A DNA stretch of 64,000 nucleotides, taken from NCBI GenBank assembly GCA_965246795.1, contig CBDFFN010000007.1:124001-188000 (forward strand). Direction: 5' to 3'. The notes under the pieces were generated by a model that was not told where the DNA came from, did not search any database, and was given only the letters and a program-made list of their open reading frames with translations. Positions 7,901-17,380 of this stretch are shown in pieces. A program made the position numbers and the translations under genes. This DNA is from JAJXWB01 sp965246795. GTDB taxonomy: Bacteria > Pseudomonadota > Alphaproteobacteria > Rhizobiales > Beijerinckiaceae. Positions within the stretch are counted from its first letter, which is position 1, and every line of letters begins with the position of its first letter.

Positions 7901-8668
7901 ATGAGCACGCCAGACTTTCTGACATCGCCTTTGCTTGCCGCGAGTGGCGCGAAACATGCGTTCTTCACGCGCAACGGTGGCGTCAGCACCGGCGACTATG
8001 CGTCACTCAACGGCGGTGTCGGCTCGCGCGATGCGCCGGAACATGTCGTGGAAAATCGCGCGCGCATGGCGCGCGTGCTCGACGTCGCGCCGGAACGTCT
8101 GCTCGTGCCCTTCCAGATCCATTCAGCCGATTGTCTCGCCGTCGATGCATCGTGGATCGAGCGCCCGCGTTGCGACGGGCTCGCCACGACGACGCCCGGC
8201 CTCGCGCTCGGCGCAACCGGCGCGGACTGCGGCATGCTGCTTTTCCACGATCCAAAAGCGAAAGTGATCGGCGCCGCGCATTCCGGCTGGAAAGGCGCGC
8301 TCGACGACGTTCTCGGCGCGACGGTTGCGCGGATGTGCGAACTCGGCGCGCGGCGCGAGAACATCGTCGTCGCGCTCGGCCCGGCGATCGCGCAGAATAG
8401 CTACGAAGTCGGCCCGGAGTTTTTCGCGCGTTTCGTCGCCGCCTGCACGGACCATGCGGAATTCTTCGTCCCCTCGACACGCGACGAACACTGGATGTTC
8501 GACCTGCCCGCGATGATCGCGCGCCGCGCGGAACAGGCCGGCGTCGGCGGCTTCGAAAACCTTGCGCGCGACACCTGCGGCGAGCCGGCGCATTTCTACA
8601 GCTACCGCCGGATGACGCACGAAAAGGCCGCAGACTACGGCCGCCTCGTCTCGGCTATCGTGCTGTGA
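7901..8668 (+). CDS. pgeF: Peptidoglycan editing factor PgeF (YfiH/laccase-fold purine phosphorylase family)
   Basis: A 255-residue member of the DUF152 multicopper-fold family. The zinc/active-site motifs are visible: QIHSADCL, TGADCGMLLF, GAAHSGWKGAL and CGEPAHFYSYRR. In Escherichia coli PgeF prevents misincorporation of L-Ser into the peptidoglycan precursor; related proteins have adenosine/inosine phosphorylase activity. ATG 7901 matches the conserved start (LTSPLLAASGAKHAFFTRNGGVSTG). It is 54 bases after the methyltransferase gene, separated by a repeat copy, and is likely the last gene of the lgt unit. Confidence 0.9.
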   Translation: MSTPDFLTSPLLAASGAKHAFFTRNGGVSTGDYASLNGGVGSRDAPEHVVENRARMARVLDVAPERLLVPFQIHSADCLAVDASWIERPRCDGLATTTPGLALGATGADCGMLLFHDPKAKVIGAAHSGWKGALDDVLGATVARMCELGARRENIVVALGPAIAQNSYEVGPEFFARFVAACTDHAEFFVPSTRDEHWMFDLPAMIARRAEQAGVGGFENLARDTCGEPAHFYSYRRMTHEKAADYGRLVSAIVL

Positions 8669-8690
8669 GACAGGTGGCCTTGCGTTGGGT

Positions 8691-8719
8691 TTGACAAGGC
8701 GCAGACCCGCCGCCTAAGT
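8691..8719 (+). promoter_or_regulatory. Promoter of tRNA-Leu
   Basis: TTGACA (8691-8696), a 17-base spacer, then CTAAGT (8714-8719). The predicted start of transcription falls at the first bases of tRNA-Leu (8728). The -35 is a perfect match to the vegetative consensus and the -10 is weak, as is common in alphaproteobacteria. Confidence 0.65.
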
Positions 8720-8727
8720 GGCGCCGG

Positions 8728-8812
8728 GCCCAGGTGGCGGAATTGGTAGACGCGCTGGTTTCAGGTACCAGTGGAGCAATTCGTGGAGGTTCGAGTCCTC
8801 TCCTGGGCACCA
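8728..8812 (+). tRNA. tRNA-Leu (CAG anticodon), CCA encoded
   Basis: An 85-base class II tRNA. Acceptor GCCCAGG (8728-8734) pairs with CCTGGGC (8802-8808), then A and CCA. The anticodon arm CTGGT-TTCAGGT-ACCAG gives anticodon CAG. A long variable arm (GGAGCAATTCGTGG region) follows, and the T arm contains GTTCGAGTC. Fold and extra arm identify leucine. Confidence 0.95.
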
Positions 8813-8871
8813 TTGCCAGCGTCGATTTGGCAGACGCGATTTCAGACCTCCCGAAGTCTGTCCCGCGACCC

Positions 8872-9933
8872 TTACGCGGTCGCGACCAACATTTCCGGTT
8901 CGGATCGTACAGCATTATCGCGCCAGCCCAGTGCCGGCGCGACGTGCTTCAGAATGCTCTCGAGCACATGCGCGTTGTACGCAACGCCAAGTTGGTTCGG
9001 TACGGTCAACAGCAGCGTATCCGCTTCAGCGATTGCCTCGTCGGCGCGCAATTGCTCGATCAACCGATCCGGTTCGGCGGCGTAGGAGCGGCCGAACACG
9101 GCGCGCATATTGTCGATAACGCCGACCTGATCGCTGTCGTCGCCACGCCCGAAATATTGTCGATCAAGATCGTTGGTGATCGCGAAGATCGAGCGGGAGA
9201 CGGACACGCGGGGCTCACGTGCATGGCCCGCTTCGCGCCAGGCCTCGCGGAAGCCGCGAATCTGTTTCGCCTGCTGGACGTGAAAGGGTTCGCCACTTTC
9301 GTCGGCTTTCAATGTCGAACTCTGCAGGTTCATGCCGGCCTTCGCAGCCCAGACGGCCGTGGCATCCGAGGCCGAGCCCCACCAGATACGGTCGCGCAGA
9401 CCCGGCGCGTGCGGCTCAATGCGAAGCAGACCGGGCGGATTGGCGAACATCGGGCGCGGGTTCGGCTTCGCGAAACCCTCACCCTTCAGCACGTCGAGAA
9501 ACACTTCGGCGTGACGACGACCCATGTCGGCATCGCTCTCGCCCTGCGAGGGCGCGTAGCCGAAATGCCGCCAGCCCTCGATCACCTGTTCAGGCGAACC
9601 CCGGCTAATGCCGAGTTGCAGACGTCCACCGCTGATCAGGTCCGCTGCGCCGGCATCTTCCGCCATGTAGAGCGGATTTTCGTAACGCATGTCGATCACG
9701 CCGGTGCCGATCTCGATGCCGCGCGTCTTCGCGCCAACGGCGGCGAGGAGCGGAAACGGCGATGCCAGTTGGCGGGCGAAATGATGCACGCGGAAATACG
9801 CGCCATCGACGCCGAGTTCCTCTGCCGCAACGGCGAGATCGATGGATTGCAAAAGCACATCCTGCGCAGAGCGCGTGGCAGAGCCCGCCGCGGACGACCA
9901 ATGACCGAAAGATAGAAAGCCGATCTTTTTCAT
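8872..9933 (-). CDS. Luciferase-like (LLM-class) flavin-dependent monooxygenase
   Basis: A 353-residue TIM-barrel FMN-dependent enzyme of the bacterial luciferase superfamily. Diagnostic segments are the N-terminal IGFLSFGHW, the active-site region GAYFRVHHFARQLASPFPLLAA, GIEIGTGVIDMRYENPLYMAED near residues 70-90, and GRLQLGISRGSPEQVI. These match the LLM family used on sulfonates, long-chain alkanes and F420/FMN substrates, without a specific assignment. It ends 60 bases after tRNA-Leu in convergent orientation. The 211 bases between it and the aldo/keto reductase suggest its own promoter. Confidence 0.82.
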   Translation of the reverse strand: MKKIGFLSFGHWSSAAGSATRSAQDVLLQSIDLAVAAEELGVDGAYFRVHHFARQLASPFPLLAAVGAKTRGIEIGTGVIDMRYENPLYMAEDAGAADLISGGRLQLGISRGSPEQVIEGWRHFGYAPSQGESDADMGRRHAEVFLDVLKGEGFAKPNPRPMFANPPGLLRIEPHAPGLRDRIWWGSASDATAVWAAKAGMNLQSSTLKADESGEPFHVQQAKQIRGFREAWREAGHAREPRVSVSRSIFAITNDLDRQYFGRGDDSDQVGVIDNMRAVFGRSYAAEPDRLIEQLRADEAIAEADTLLLTVPNQLGVAYNAHVLESILKHVAPALGWRDNAVRSEPEMLVATA

Positions 9934-10144
9934 CGAATGAGTCCCAAAGCTGGAAGTTTGGAAGATCGTGCATTGCGCATCGTCGGCGCGGCGTGAAGAC
10001 GCCGGCGCGGAGATGCGATGGACGATCCTGCCAGTAAGTTGTCGCCTAGATTGTTGTTCCGATCGCTGGCTGCAAGGTCGAGTAATTTCTACGTGATATC
10101 TTCAGACGTCAGGGCCGGAAATCGGCGAAGCAAAGCGATGACGC

Positions 10145-11125
10145 TCACGCAAACCCGACCGGCGTGTGCGGCACGTAGGGGTTCTCCAGCGCCGCGATCT
10201 CGTCCGTCGTCAATGAAACATCCAGCGCCGCAACAGCATCCGTCAGATGCCCTGGCTTTGATGCGCCAATGATCGGTGCGGTGATGCCCGGCGTCTGCAG
10301 CACCCATGACAAAGCAATCTGCGCCATCGGCACGCCGCGGCGCTGCGCGAGCTTTGCGACCTCGCCGACGATGTCGTGATCCGACTCCGGCGCCTGCGTG
10401 TACAGGCCCTTGCCGAATGCATCGGTCTTCTGCCGCTCGCTGACCTCGTCCCACGGACGCGTCAGCTTTCCCCGCGCCATCGGGCTCCATGGAATGACCG
10501 CGACACCCTGGTCGCGGCACAGCGGCAGCATCTCGCGCTCTTCCTCGCGGTTGAGCAGATTGATGTGGTCCTGCATCGAGACGAAACGCGTCCACCCGTT
10601 CATGCGCGACGTGTAGAGCGCCTTCGCGAATTGCCAAGCGGCCATGCTCGACGCGCCGATGTAGCGCGCCTTGCCCACCTTCACGACGTCGTGCAGTGCT
10701 TCAAGCGTTTCTTCGATCGGGACGTTCGGGTCCCAACGATGGATCTGGTAGAGATCGACATAGTCGGTCCCAAGCCGCCGAAGACTATTGTCGATCTCGG
10801 CAAGAATGTTCTTGCGCGACAGGCCTTCGCCGTTCGGGCCTTTCCGCATCGGCGAGCGCACCTTCGTCGCCAGTACGATCTCGTCGCGTGGCGCGAATTC
10901 CTTCAATGCGCGCCCAACGATCTCCTCCGATGTGCCGTCCGAATAAACGTTCGCCGTGTCGAAGAAATTGATGCCGAGTTCAAGCGCCTGTTTGATCAGC
11001 GGGCGGCTGCGCTCCTCATCCAGCGTCCACGGATGGGCGCCGCGATCCGGCATGCCGAAGGTCATGCAGCCGAGGCAAAGACGGGACACGTCCATGCCAG
11101 TCGTTCCGAATTTGACGAATTTCAT
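10145..11125 (-). CDS. Aldo/keto reductase
   Basis: A 326-residue NADPH-dependent (beta/alpha)8 oxidoreductase of the YajO/YghZ-like group. The conserved tetrad is visible: Asp in FFDTANVYSDG with Tyr following, Lys in LATKVRSPM, and His in YQIHRWDPN. The cofactor end has PWSPMARGKL and PIIGASKPGHL. Residues GTTGMDVSRLCLGCMTFG at the N-terminus are typical. Substrate is unknown. It lies between kdpE and the LLM monooxygenase, on the same strand as both. Confidence 0.9.
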   Translation of the reverse strand: MKFVKFGTTGMDVSRLCLGCMTFGMPDRGAHPWTLDEERSRPLIKQALELGINFFDTANVYSDGTSEEIVGRALKEFAPRDEIVLATKVRSPMRKGPNGEGLSRKNILAEIDNSLRRLGTDYVDLYQIHRWDPNVPIEETLEALHDVVKVGKARYIGASSMAAWQFAKALYTSRMNGWTRFVSMQDHINLLNREEEREMLPLCRDQGVAVIPWSPMARGKLTRPWDEVSERQKTDAFGKGLYTQAPESDHDIVGEVAKLAQRRGVPMAQIALSWVLQTPGITAPIIGASKPGHLTDAVAALDVSLTTDEIAALENPYVPHTPVGFA

Positions 11126-11253
11126 GCGGACCTCGTCTCAATTCGCAGGCGTACCTGCGGCTGTCGTATGCGCGTATGCGCGTCTGCGCGTCTGCGCCAA
11201 TGTCTTGCCAAGTTCGCGGCTTTCAGTCGTGAGGCCCGCACGCAAACGACACG

Positions 11254-11952
11254 CTACGATAAATTCGGCTCTCGCAATCGATAGCCGACACCCGTTTCCG
11301 TAAGGATGAGACGCGGGCGCTCGGGATCCTGCTCGATCTTTTGGCGTAATTGCCTGACGTAGACGCGCAGATATTGCGGGTCGCCCTCGCCGCCCCAGAC
11401 GGCACGCAGCAATTGCGCATGGGTAAGCACTTTGCCGGCGTGCTGCACGAAATGCCGCAGCATCTCGTATTCCTTCGGCGAAAGCTTCACGTCCCGCTCG
11501 CCGACGCGAACGAGCCTTCGCACGAGATCGACGCTGAGATCGTCGAGCCGGAAGATCGCTTCCTCGCCCTGCACGTTCAGCCTGTGGCGCAGCGCCGTGC
11601 GGATGCGCGCAACAAGCTCGTTCGTCCCGAAAGGCTTCGTCACGTAATCGTCGGCGCCGCCATCGAGCGCTTCGACCTTGCCGCGCTCGTCATCGCGACT
11701 GGACAGCACGATAACCGGCAGGTGCGCATGTTTTACGCGGATTGCACGCAAGAGCTCGTGGCCCGACATGTCGGGCAGACCCAAGTCGAGGATGGCGAGA
11801 TCGGGCTCGCGAGTGCCAAGCGCCGCGAGCGCAGTGCGGGCGTTCGTCGCCTCCTCGATTTCGTAGCCATGCGCGCCGAGCCCGGTGCGCAGCAACTTGC
11901 GGATCGGTGGCTCGTCGTCGATGACGAGGATGCGCGTGCGATTGCCGCTCAC
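11254..11952 (-). CDS. kdpE: Response regulator of the Kdp potassium system
   Basis: A 232-residue OmpR/PhoB-family regulator. The receiver domain (1-120) has the phospho-acceptor Asp at about residue 56 (LAILDLGLPDMSG) and KPFGTNEL with the conserved Lys. The winged-helix domain (130-230) shows VKLSPKEYEMLRHFV and LTETGVGYRL. Phosphorylated KdpE activates the kdpFABC promoter under K+ limitation. Its ATG overlaps the kdpD stop by four bases, so translation is coupled. Assignment rests on family and position at the end of the kdp operon. Confidence 0.95.
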   Translation of the reverse strand: MSGNRTRILVIDDEPPIRKLLRTGLGAHGYEIEEATNARTALAALGTREPDLAILDLGLPDMSGHELLRAIRVKHAHLPVIVLSSRDDERGKVEALDGGADDYVTKPFGTNELVARIRTALRHRLNVQGEEAIFRLDDLSVDLVRRLVRVGERDVKLSPKEYEMLRHFVQHAGKVLTHAQLLRAVWGGEGDPQYLRVYVRQLRQKIEQDPERPRLILTETGVGYRLREPNLS

Positions 11953-14654
11953 GCCGACGCCTTAGCGACTGGAAGAGCGATCGTCAGGATCGCGCCGATT
12001 TGGTCCGTGCGGCAATCCGCCGTCACTGTGCCGCCCATGAATTCGACAAAACCGCGCGCGATCGGCAGACCGAGTCCGGTTCCGGCGCGGACCGTGTCGG
12101 TCTTTGTAACGCGATGAAACTTGTCGAAGACGCGTTCGAGATCGTCGGTCGGAATGCCCGGTCCTTCGTCGGTGACGCGCAACAAGACTTGTCCGTCGGC
12201 GGCGCGTGTTTCGATAAGTATCCGCGTGGCGACCGGCGCATATTTCGCGGCATTGTCGAGCAGATTGAAGATCGCCTGTTCGAGCAGGATCGGATCGACG
12301 CGAACGGCTGGCAGAGTGCTGCCCAGCGATGTTTCGACGCGATGCCGCATCAATACGCGCGCGCTTCGGTCGAGCGCGGTTGAGACGATCTCGTTGAGGT
12401 CCTGCATCGTGATCTTTGGTGCGATCGCGCCGGCTTCGATCCGCGTCATATCGAGAAGGTTCGCGATAAAGCGGTTCAGCCGTTCCGACTCTTCAACGAT
12501 CGTGTCGAGAAGATCGGTGCGGGATGCGGGTTCGAGCGCAGCATCGAGATCGCGCACCGTTCCCGCCGCGCCGAGGATCGCAGCCAGCGGCGTTTTCAGA
12601 TCGTGCGAGATCGAGGTGAGCAGCGCCTGCCGCAGTCGGTCCGCCTCTTCGGCAAGGCGCGCACGATCGAGGTCTTCGACAAGTCGAACGCGCTCGATTG
12701 CCAGCGCGCTCTGGTCAACAAGCGCATCGAGCAGGCGTGCATGTTCGGGCGTCAGCAAAGGCCCCTGCCCCGCTTTGTCGAGCCCGACGACGCCAACCAT
12801 GCCGCGTCCTGTCCGCATCGGCAGGAACAGGCGTCGCGCGCCGGGCAGCGTGTCTGCATCGCGACCGGCGGCCTTGGCATGTTCGAATGCCCAGCGCGCG
12901 GCCGCGAGATCGGCATCCTCGAGTGTGTCTTCGGGTGGATAGCCTGCACGTACCGCGATGGAACCGCCCGCGGGCAGCAGCAAAACTACATGCACGCGTA
13001 GCATCGAAGCGATCTGGTATGCGCTTGCCCAAAGGACATCGTCGAGCGTCACGCTACCTGAAAGCTTTCGGCTGAAGCTGTAGAGTGCTTCGGTCGTGCG
13101 CGCGCGTGATTGCGCCGCCAACGTCTGCAGCCGCGCGCGTGCAGCGAGATTGGAGACGAGCACTGCGACCAGCGCGAAGAAAAACAACGCCGCGACATTT
13201 GTCGGGTCGGCAATCGTGAACGTGTAGAGCGGCGGCAGGAAGAAGAAGTTGTAGGCGAGCGACGACAGGACCGTCGCAAGAAGCGACGGCCACAATCCGT
13301 AGCGGACGGCAATGCCAAGGACTGCCGAGAGGAAGATGAGGTCGATGCTCTCCAGCCCGATGATCGGCTGGACGTTCCACGCGAACGCGAGAGCAAACCC
13401 GACGGCGAGCGTTGCCCAGAGATAGCCCGCGGGATCGGGGCGCTTTGCTTGCGTGCCTGCGGCGACCGGCTTCGGAAGCGCGTCGCCTGGTCTGTCTTCG
13501 CCCGGCACGACATGCACGCCGATGCCGCCGGCGCGCCGAACGAGATCGTGCACGACGGAACCGTTGATCAACTCAAACAGCCGGGAGCGGTTCGATTTGC
13601 CGACGACGATCTGCGTTGCGTTGTTCTCGTGCGCAAAGGCGAGCACATCGTCCGCGATGCGATGCGCAACACCGGGAAGCGTTGCGATTTCGCCGCCGAG
13701 CGATTGCGCCAGGCGCATGGTTGCCGCGAGGCGATCGCGATCGGCTTCGGACAGTTGCAGGCTGCGGCGCGTCTCGACGCTGAGCGCCGTCCAAGGCGCA
13801 TGAAGGCGATCCGCGAGCCGCTTTCCATACCGCACGAGTCCGGCGGAGCGCGGGTCTTCGCTTACACAAACGATGATGCGATCACCGGCCGCCCAAGGAC
13901 CGGCGATCGCATTCGATTGCATGTGAATGAGAAGCTGCTCGTCGACGCGCTGCGCCGTGCGACGCAGCGCGAGTTCGCGGAGCGCAGTCAGGTTCTGCGG
14001 CGTAAAATAATGTTTTTGCGCACGTTCAGCGTGACGACCGACATAGACCTTGCCGTCCTGCAGCCGGCGAATGAGATCGTCTGGCGTGAGATCGATCAGT
14101 TCGATGTCGTCGGCGCGATCGAGCATCCGGTCGGGCACGGTCTCGCGCACACGAATGCGCGTGATGCGCGCGACGACATCGTTGAGGCTCTCGACATGCT
14201 GGATGTTGAGCGTCGTATGGACGTCGATCCCGGCATCCAGCAGTTCCTCGACATCGAGGTAGCGCTTGGGGTGCCGGCTTCCCGGTGCATTCGTATGCGC
14301 GAATTCGTCGACGAGCACGAGGGACGGACGACGTTTTAGGATCGCGTCGAGGTCCATCTCGTCGAGCGTTTGGCCCTTGTACGAGACGTTTGTACGCGAG
14401 ACCATTTCGAGTCCCTCCAGCAGCGCGCTTGTGTCGGCGCGCCCGTGCGTCTCCACGACGCCGACGACGACATCGACGCCCTGATGCTTTCGCGCCTGTG
14501 CGTTGAGCAGCATTTCATAAGTCTTCCCGACACCGGGCGCTGCACCGAGGAAAATTTTGAGGCGACCAACGCCCCGCGCCGAAGCGCCGGCCGAAGCGAT
14601 CAGCGCATCGGCCCGACCACGGCGACGATCCACGTCCTGTTCGGTGCGGTCCAT
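11949..14654 (-). CDS. kdpD: Sensor histidine kinase of the Kdp potassium system
   Basis: A 901-residue full-length KdpD. Domains in order: the N-terminal KdpD domain with Walker A GAAPGVGKT (37-45) and Walker B-like LVDEFAHTNAPG; a universal-stress-protein-like domain (about 255-385); four close membrane spans (about 411-505); a GAF-like domain (about 530-660); HisKA with phospho-acceptor His684 in SISHDLKTPL; and HATPase with NLLDNAAKYAP, DEGPGIP and GTGLGLPIARGFV. It senses low K+ and phosphorylates KdpE. kdpC ends 24 bases upstream. Confidence 0.96.
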   Translation of the reverse strand: MDRTEQDVDRRRGRADALIASAGASARGVGRLKIFLGAAPGVGKTYEMLLNAQARKHQGVDVVVGVVETHGRADTSALLEGLEMVSRTNVSYKGQTLDEMDLDAILKRRPSLVLVDEFAHTNAPGSRHPKRYLDVEELLDAGIDVHTTLNIQHVESLNDVVARITRIRVRETVPDRMLDRADDIELIDLTPDDLIRRLQDGKVYVGRHAERAQKHYFTPQNLTALRELALRRTAQRVDEQLLIHMQSNAIAGPWAAGDRIIVCVSEDPRSAGLVRYGKRLADRLHAPWTALSVETRRSLQLSEADRDRLAATMRLAQSLGGEIATLPGVAHRIADDVLAFAHENNATQIVVGKSNRSRLFELINGSVVHDLVRRAGGIGVHVVPGEDRPGDALPKPVAAGTQAKRPDPAGYLWATLAVGFALAFAWNVQPIIGLESIDLIFLSAVLGIAVRYGLWPSLLATVLSSLAYNFFFLPPLYTFTIADPTNVAALFFFALVAVLVSNLAARARLQTLAAQSRARTTEALYSFSRKLSGSVTLDDVLWASAYQIASMLRVHVVLLLPAGGSIAVRAGYPPEDTLEDADLAAARWAFEHAKAAGRDADTLPGARRLFLPMRTGRGMVGVVGLDKAGQGPLLTPEHARLLDALVDQSALAIERVRLVEDLDRARLAEEADRLRQALLTSISHDLKTPLAAILGAAGTVRDLDAALEPASRTDLLDTIVEESERLNRFIANLLDMTRIEAGAIAPKITMQDLNEIVSTALDRSARVLMRHRVETSLGSTLPAVRVDPILLEQAIFNLLDNAAKYAPVATRILIETRAADGQVLLRVTDEGPGIPTDDLERVFDKFHRVTKTDTVRAGTGLGLPIARGFVEFMGGTVTADCRTDQIGAILTIALPVAKASA

Positions 14655-14678
14655 CCAGTCCCTGCGAAACGGGATGTA

Positions 14679-15296
14679 TCAGCGCGGGGAAAGCGTGTCC
14701 AAGGCAAGGTTGATCGCGAGGACGTTGACGCGTGGCTCGCCAAGAAGCCCGGCAAGCGGCGCCTGCGTTTGCGCGGCGATCAGCGCCCGCACACGGCTTT
14801 CGTCGAGACCACGCGTCTTCGCGATGCGCGGCGCCTGGAACGTTGCAGCCTCGGGCGAAATGTCGGGGTCGAGGCCGGAGCCGGAGGTCGTCACGAGATC
14901 GGCGGGGACCGGTGCGTTGGGGTTCTCGGCGCGCAGCTTTTCGACATCCGCTTTCACACGGTCGATAAGCGCGCTGTTCGTGGGCCCAAGATTCGAACCG
15001 CCAGAACTTGCGGCATTGTAGGGCGCGGGCACGGTCTTCGTCGCGTCGGTCGGATCGGTTGCCGTCGTCGCCGATGGCCGGCCGTGAAAATAGCGATCGC
15101 TTTCGAACGTCTGGCCGATCAACGCGGAGCCGATCACTTTCCCGTTCCGCTCGATGATGCTTCCGGTCGCTTGCCTCGGAAAGAGCACGCTGGCGACGCC
15201 AGTCATTGCGAGAGGATAAAGAAGCCCGGTGATGGCCGTCAGAGCGGCGAGAACGACAAAAGCAGGACGAATTTCGCGCAGCATGGCGGACCTCAC
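14679..15296 (-). CDS. kdpC: Potassium-transporting ATPase subunit C
   Basis: A 205-residue KdpC with one N-terminal membrane helix (AFVVLAALTAITGLLYPLAMTGVA) and a periplasmic domain containing the conserved GSALIGQTFESDRYFHGRPSA and the C-terminal RVRALIAAQTQAPLAGLLGEPRVNVLAINLALD. KdpC is the chaperone-like subunit stabilising the KdpA-KdpB complex. The start overlaps the kdpB stop by four bases (ATGA). Length matches the family. Confidence 0.95.
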   Translation of the reverse strand: MRSAMLREIRPAFVVLAALTAITGLLYPLAMTGVASVLFPRQATGSIIERNGKVIGSALIGQTFESDRYFHGRPSATTATDPTDATKTVPAPYNAASSGGSNLGPTNSALIDRVKADVEKLRAENPNAPVPADLVTTSGSGLDPDISPEAATFQAPRIAKTRGLDESRVRALIAAQTQAPLAGLLGEPRVNVLAINLALDTLSPR

Positions 15297-17362
15297 GCGA
15301 GATGAAGGGCGGAAACGACGATGTCGATGGTCTTGATGCCGAGGAACGGCACAACGATGCCGCCGAGCCCGTAGACGAGCAGGTTACGACGCAAAAGCGC
15401 CGCTGCGCCGACAGGGCGGTAAGAAACGCCTCGCAGGGCGAGCGGGATCAGCGCGACGATCACGAGCGCATTGAAAATGATCGCCGACAGGATGGCGCTT
15501 TGTGGCGAGGCAAGGCGCATCAGGTTCAGGCCCTGCAATTGCGGATAGAGGGCGAGAAACATCGCGGGGATAATGGCGAAATATTTTGCGACATCGTTGG
15601 CTATCGAAAATGTTGTGAGTGCGCCCCTTGTCATCAGAAGCTGCTTTCCGATCTCGACGATCTCAATCAGTTTCGTCGGATCGGAATCGAGATCGACCAT
15701 GTTGCCGGCCTCGCGCGCGGCAACTGTGCCGGTATTCATGGCGACGCCAACATCGGCTTGCGCAAGCGCTGGCGCGTCGTTGGTGCCGTCGCCGCACATG
15801 GCAACGAGTTTGCCTTTGGCCTGCTCTTCGCGGATCAGCGCCAGCTTGTTCTCCGGCGTCGCCTGCGCAAGAAAATCGTCGACTCCGGCTTCCGCAGCGA
15901 TTGCGGCGGCCGTCATCGGATTGTCGCCGGTGATCATGACTGTGCGGATGCCCATGCGGCGCAATTCCGAGAAGCGCTCGCGGATACCGCCTTTGACGAT
16001 GTCCTTGAGGTGGATGACGCCGAGCAGGCGGCCGTTGCGCGAGACGGCCAGCGGTGTTCCGCCCGACTTCGCGATTTCGGCCGCGATGGCTTCGATCTGA
16101 TCGATGTCGGCGGCGGTCGGGCGATTGCCTGGCACGCCTTGCAAGCCGCTCGTCGCGACGTCCTTCAGGATCGCATCGACGGCGCCCTTGCGGATGATGA
16201 CGCCATCGGCGTCGATGCCGCTCATCCGCGTCTGCGCCGTGAAGGGCACGAATGTGGCGCCTAGTTCGCCCATGTCGCGCGCGCGGATGTTGTATTTTTC
16301 CTTTGCGAGAACGACGACGGAGCGTCCCTCCGGCGTTTCGTCTGCAAGCGAGGCGAGTTGCGCGGCATCCGCGAGATCGACTTCGGAGACACCGAGGATC
16401 GACCGGAACTCTGCCGCCTGACGATTGCCGAGCGTTATCGTGCCAGTCTTGTCGAGAAGCAGCGTGTCGACATCGCCTGCCGCTTCCACGGCGCGGCCGG
16501 ACATAGCCAACACGTTGAAGCGCACCAGACGGTCCATGCCCGCGATGCCGATGGCCGAAAGCAACGCGCCTATCGTGGTCGGAATGAGCGTGACGAAAAG
16601 CGCGACAAGCACGACGACCGGCACAGAACCACCTGCATAAGTTGCGAAACTCGGGATCGTCGCGGTCGCGAAGACGAAGATGATCGTCATGCCGGCGAGC
16701 AGGATGTTCAGCGCGATTTCGTTCGGCGTCTTCTGACGCTGCGCGCCTTCGACCAGCGCGATCATGCGATCGATGAAAGTTGAACCGGCCGCTGCTGTGA
16801 TGCGCACACGAATCCAGTCCGACAGCACCTGCGTGCCGCCTGTGACAGCGGATCGGTCGCCGCCCGACTCGCGAATGACTGGGGCAGACTCGCCCGTGAT
16901 CGCGGCCTCGTTGACGGAGGCGATTCCTTCGATCACTTCACCGTCGGACGGGATAATGTCGCCTGCTTCGACGAGAACGATGTCGCCGACCTTCAAGCTC
17001 GCACCGGGTAAGATCGTGAAGTCCTCAAGACTGTCGCCCTTGAGAAGCTTCGCTTGTGTTTCGCTGCGAGCCTTTCGTAGGCTGTCGGCCTGCGCCTTGC
17101 CGCGACCCTCAGCTACCGCTTCCGCAAGATTGGCGAAGAGTACTGTGAACCACAGCCACAGAATGATCTGGCCAGAGAATTTCAGATCGGCGCCGCCGAC
17201 GAAGATATCGCGGATGAAGAGGATCGTCGTTAGCGTAGCGACGACCTCGACGACGAACATGACGGGGTTCTTCACCATCACGCGCGGATCGAGTTTCTTG
17301 AACGACGCTCCGATCGCGGGAATAAGGATGGTGCGATCAAGCAGGCTTTGTGCGGCCGCCAT
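15293..17362 (-). CDS. kdpB: Potassium-transporting ATPase ATP-binding subunit B
   Basis: A 689-residue P-type ATPase, the energising subunit of KdpFABC. The phosphorylation site is D304 in LLLDKTGTI. The actuator-domain TGES is in NEAAITGESAPVI. The nucleotide domain has the KdpB version KGAVDAIL, and the hinge is MCGDGTNDAPALAQADVGVAMNTGT. Membrane segments lie near 35-55, 65-85, 220-275 and in the C-terminal 120 residues. The serine used for inhibitory phosphorylation in Escherichia coli is in TGES. kdpA stops 18 bases upstream. Confidence 0.97.
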   Translation of the reverse strand: MAAAQSLLDRTILIPAIGASFKKLDPRVMVKNPVMFVVEVVATLTTILFIRDIFVGGADLKFSGQIILWLWFTVLFANLAEAVAEGRGKAQADSLRKARSETQAKLLKGDSLEDFTILPGASLKVGDIVLVEAGDIIPSDGEVIEGIASVNEAAITGESAPVIRESGGDRSAVTGGTQVLSDWIRVRITAAAGSTFIDRMIALVEGAQRQKTPNEIALNILLAGMTIIFVFATATIPSFATYAGGSVPVVVLVALFVTLIPTTIGALLSAIGIAGMDRLVRFNVLAMSGRAVEAAGDVDTLLLDKTGTITLGNRQAAEFRSILGVSEVDLADAAQLASLADETPEGRSVVVLAKEKYNIRARDMGELGATFVPFTAQTRMSGIDADGVIIRKGAVDAILKDVATSGLQGVPGNRPTAADIDQIEAIAAEIAKSGGTPLAVSRNGRLLGVIHLKDIVKGGIRERFSELRRMGIRTVMITGDNPMTAAAIAAEAGVDDFLAQATPENKLALIREEQAKGKLVAMCGDGTNDAPALAQADVGVAMNTGTVAAREAGNMVDLDSDPTKLIEIVEIGKQLLMTRGALTTFSIANDVAKYFAIIPAMFLALYPQLQGLNLMRLASPQSAILSAIIFNALVIVALIPLALRGVSYRPVGAAALLRRNLLVYGLGGIVVPFLGIKTIDIVVSALHLA

Positions 17363-17380
17363 GATTTTGGCTCCGATGGA

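Noticed and set aside
8864..8884. Hairpin CGCGACC/GGTCGCG as a terminator
   Set aside because: It spans the stop codon of the LLM monooxygenase and no T run follows on either strand.
12000..14339. Long rightward frames opposite kdpD
   Set aside because: Antisense shadows of kdpD with no domain content; common in GC-rich genes.
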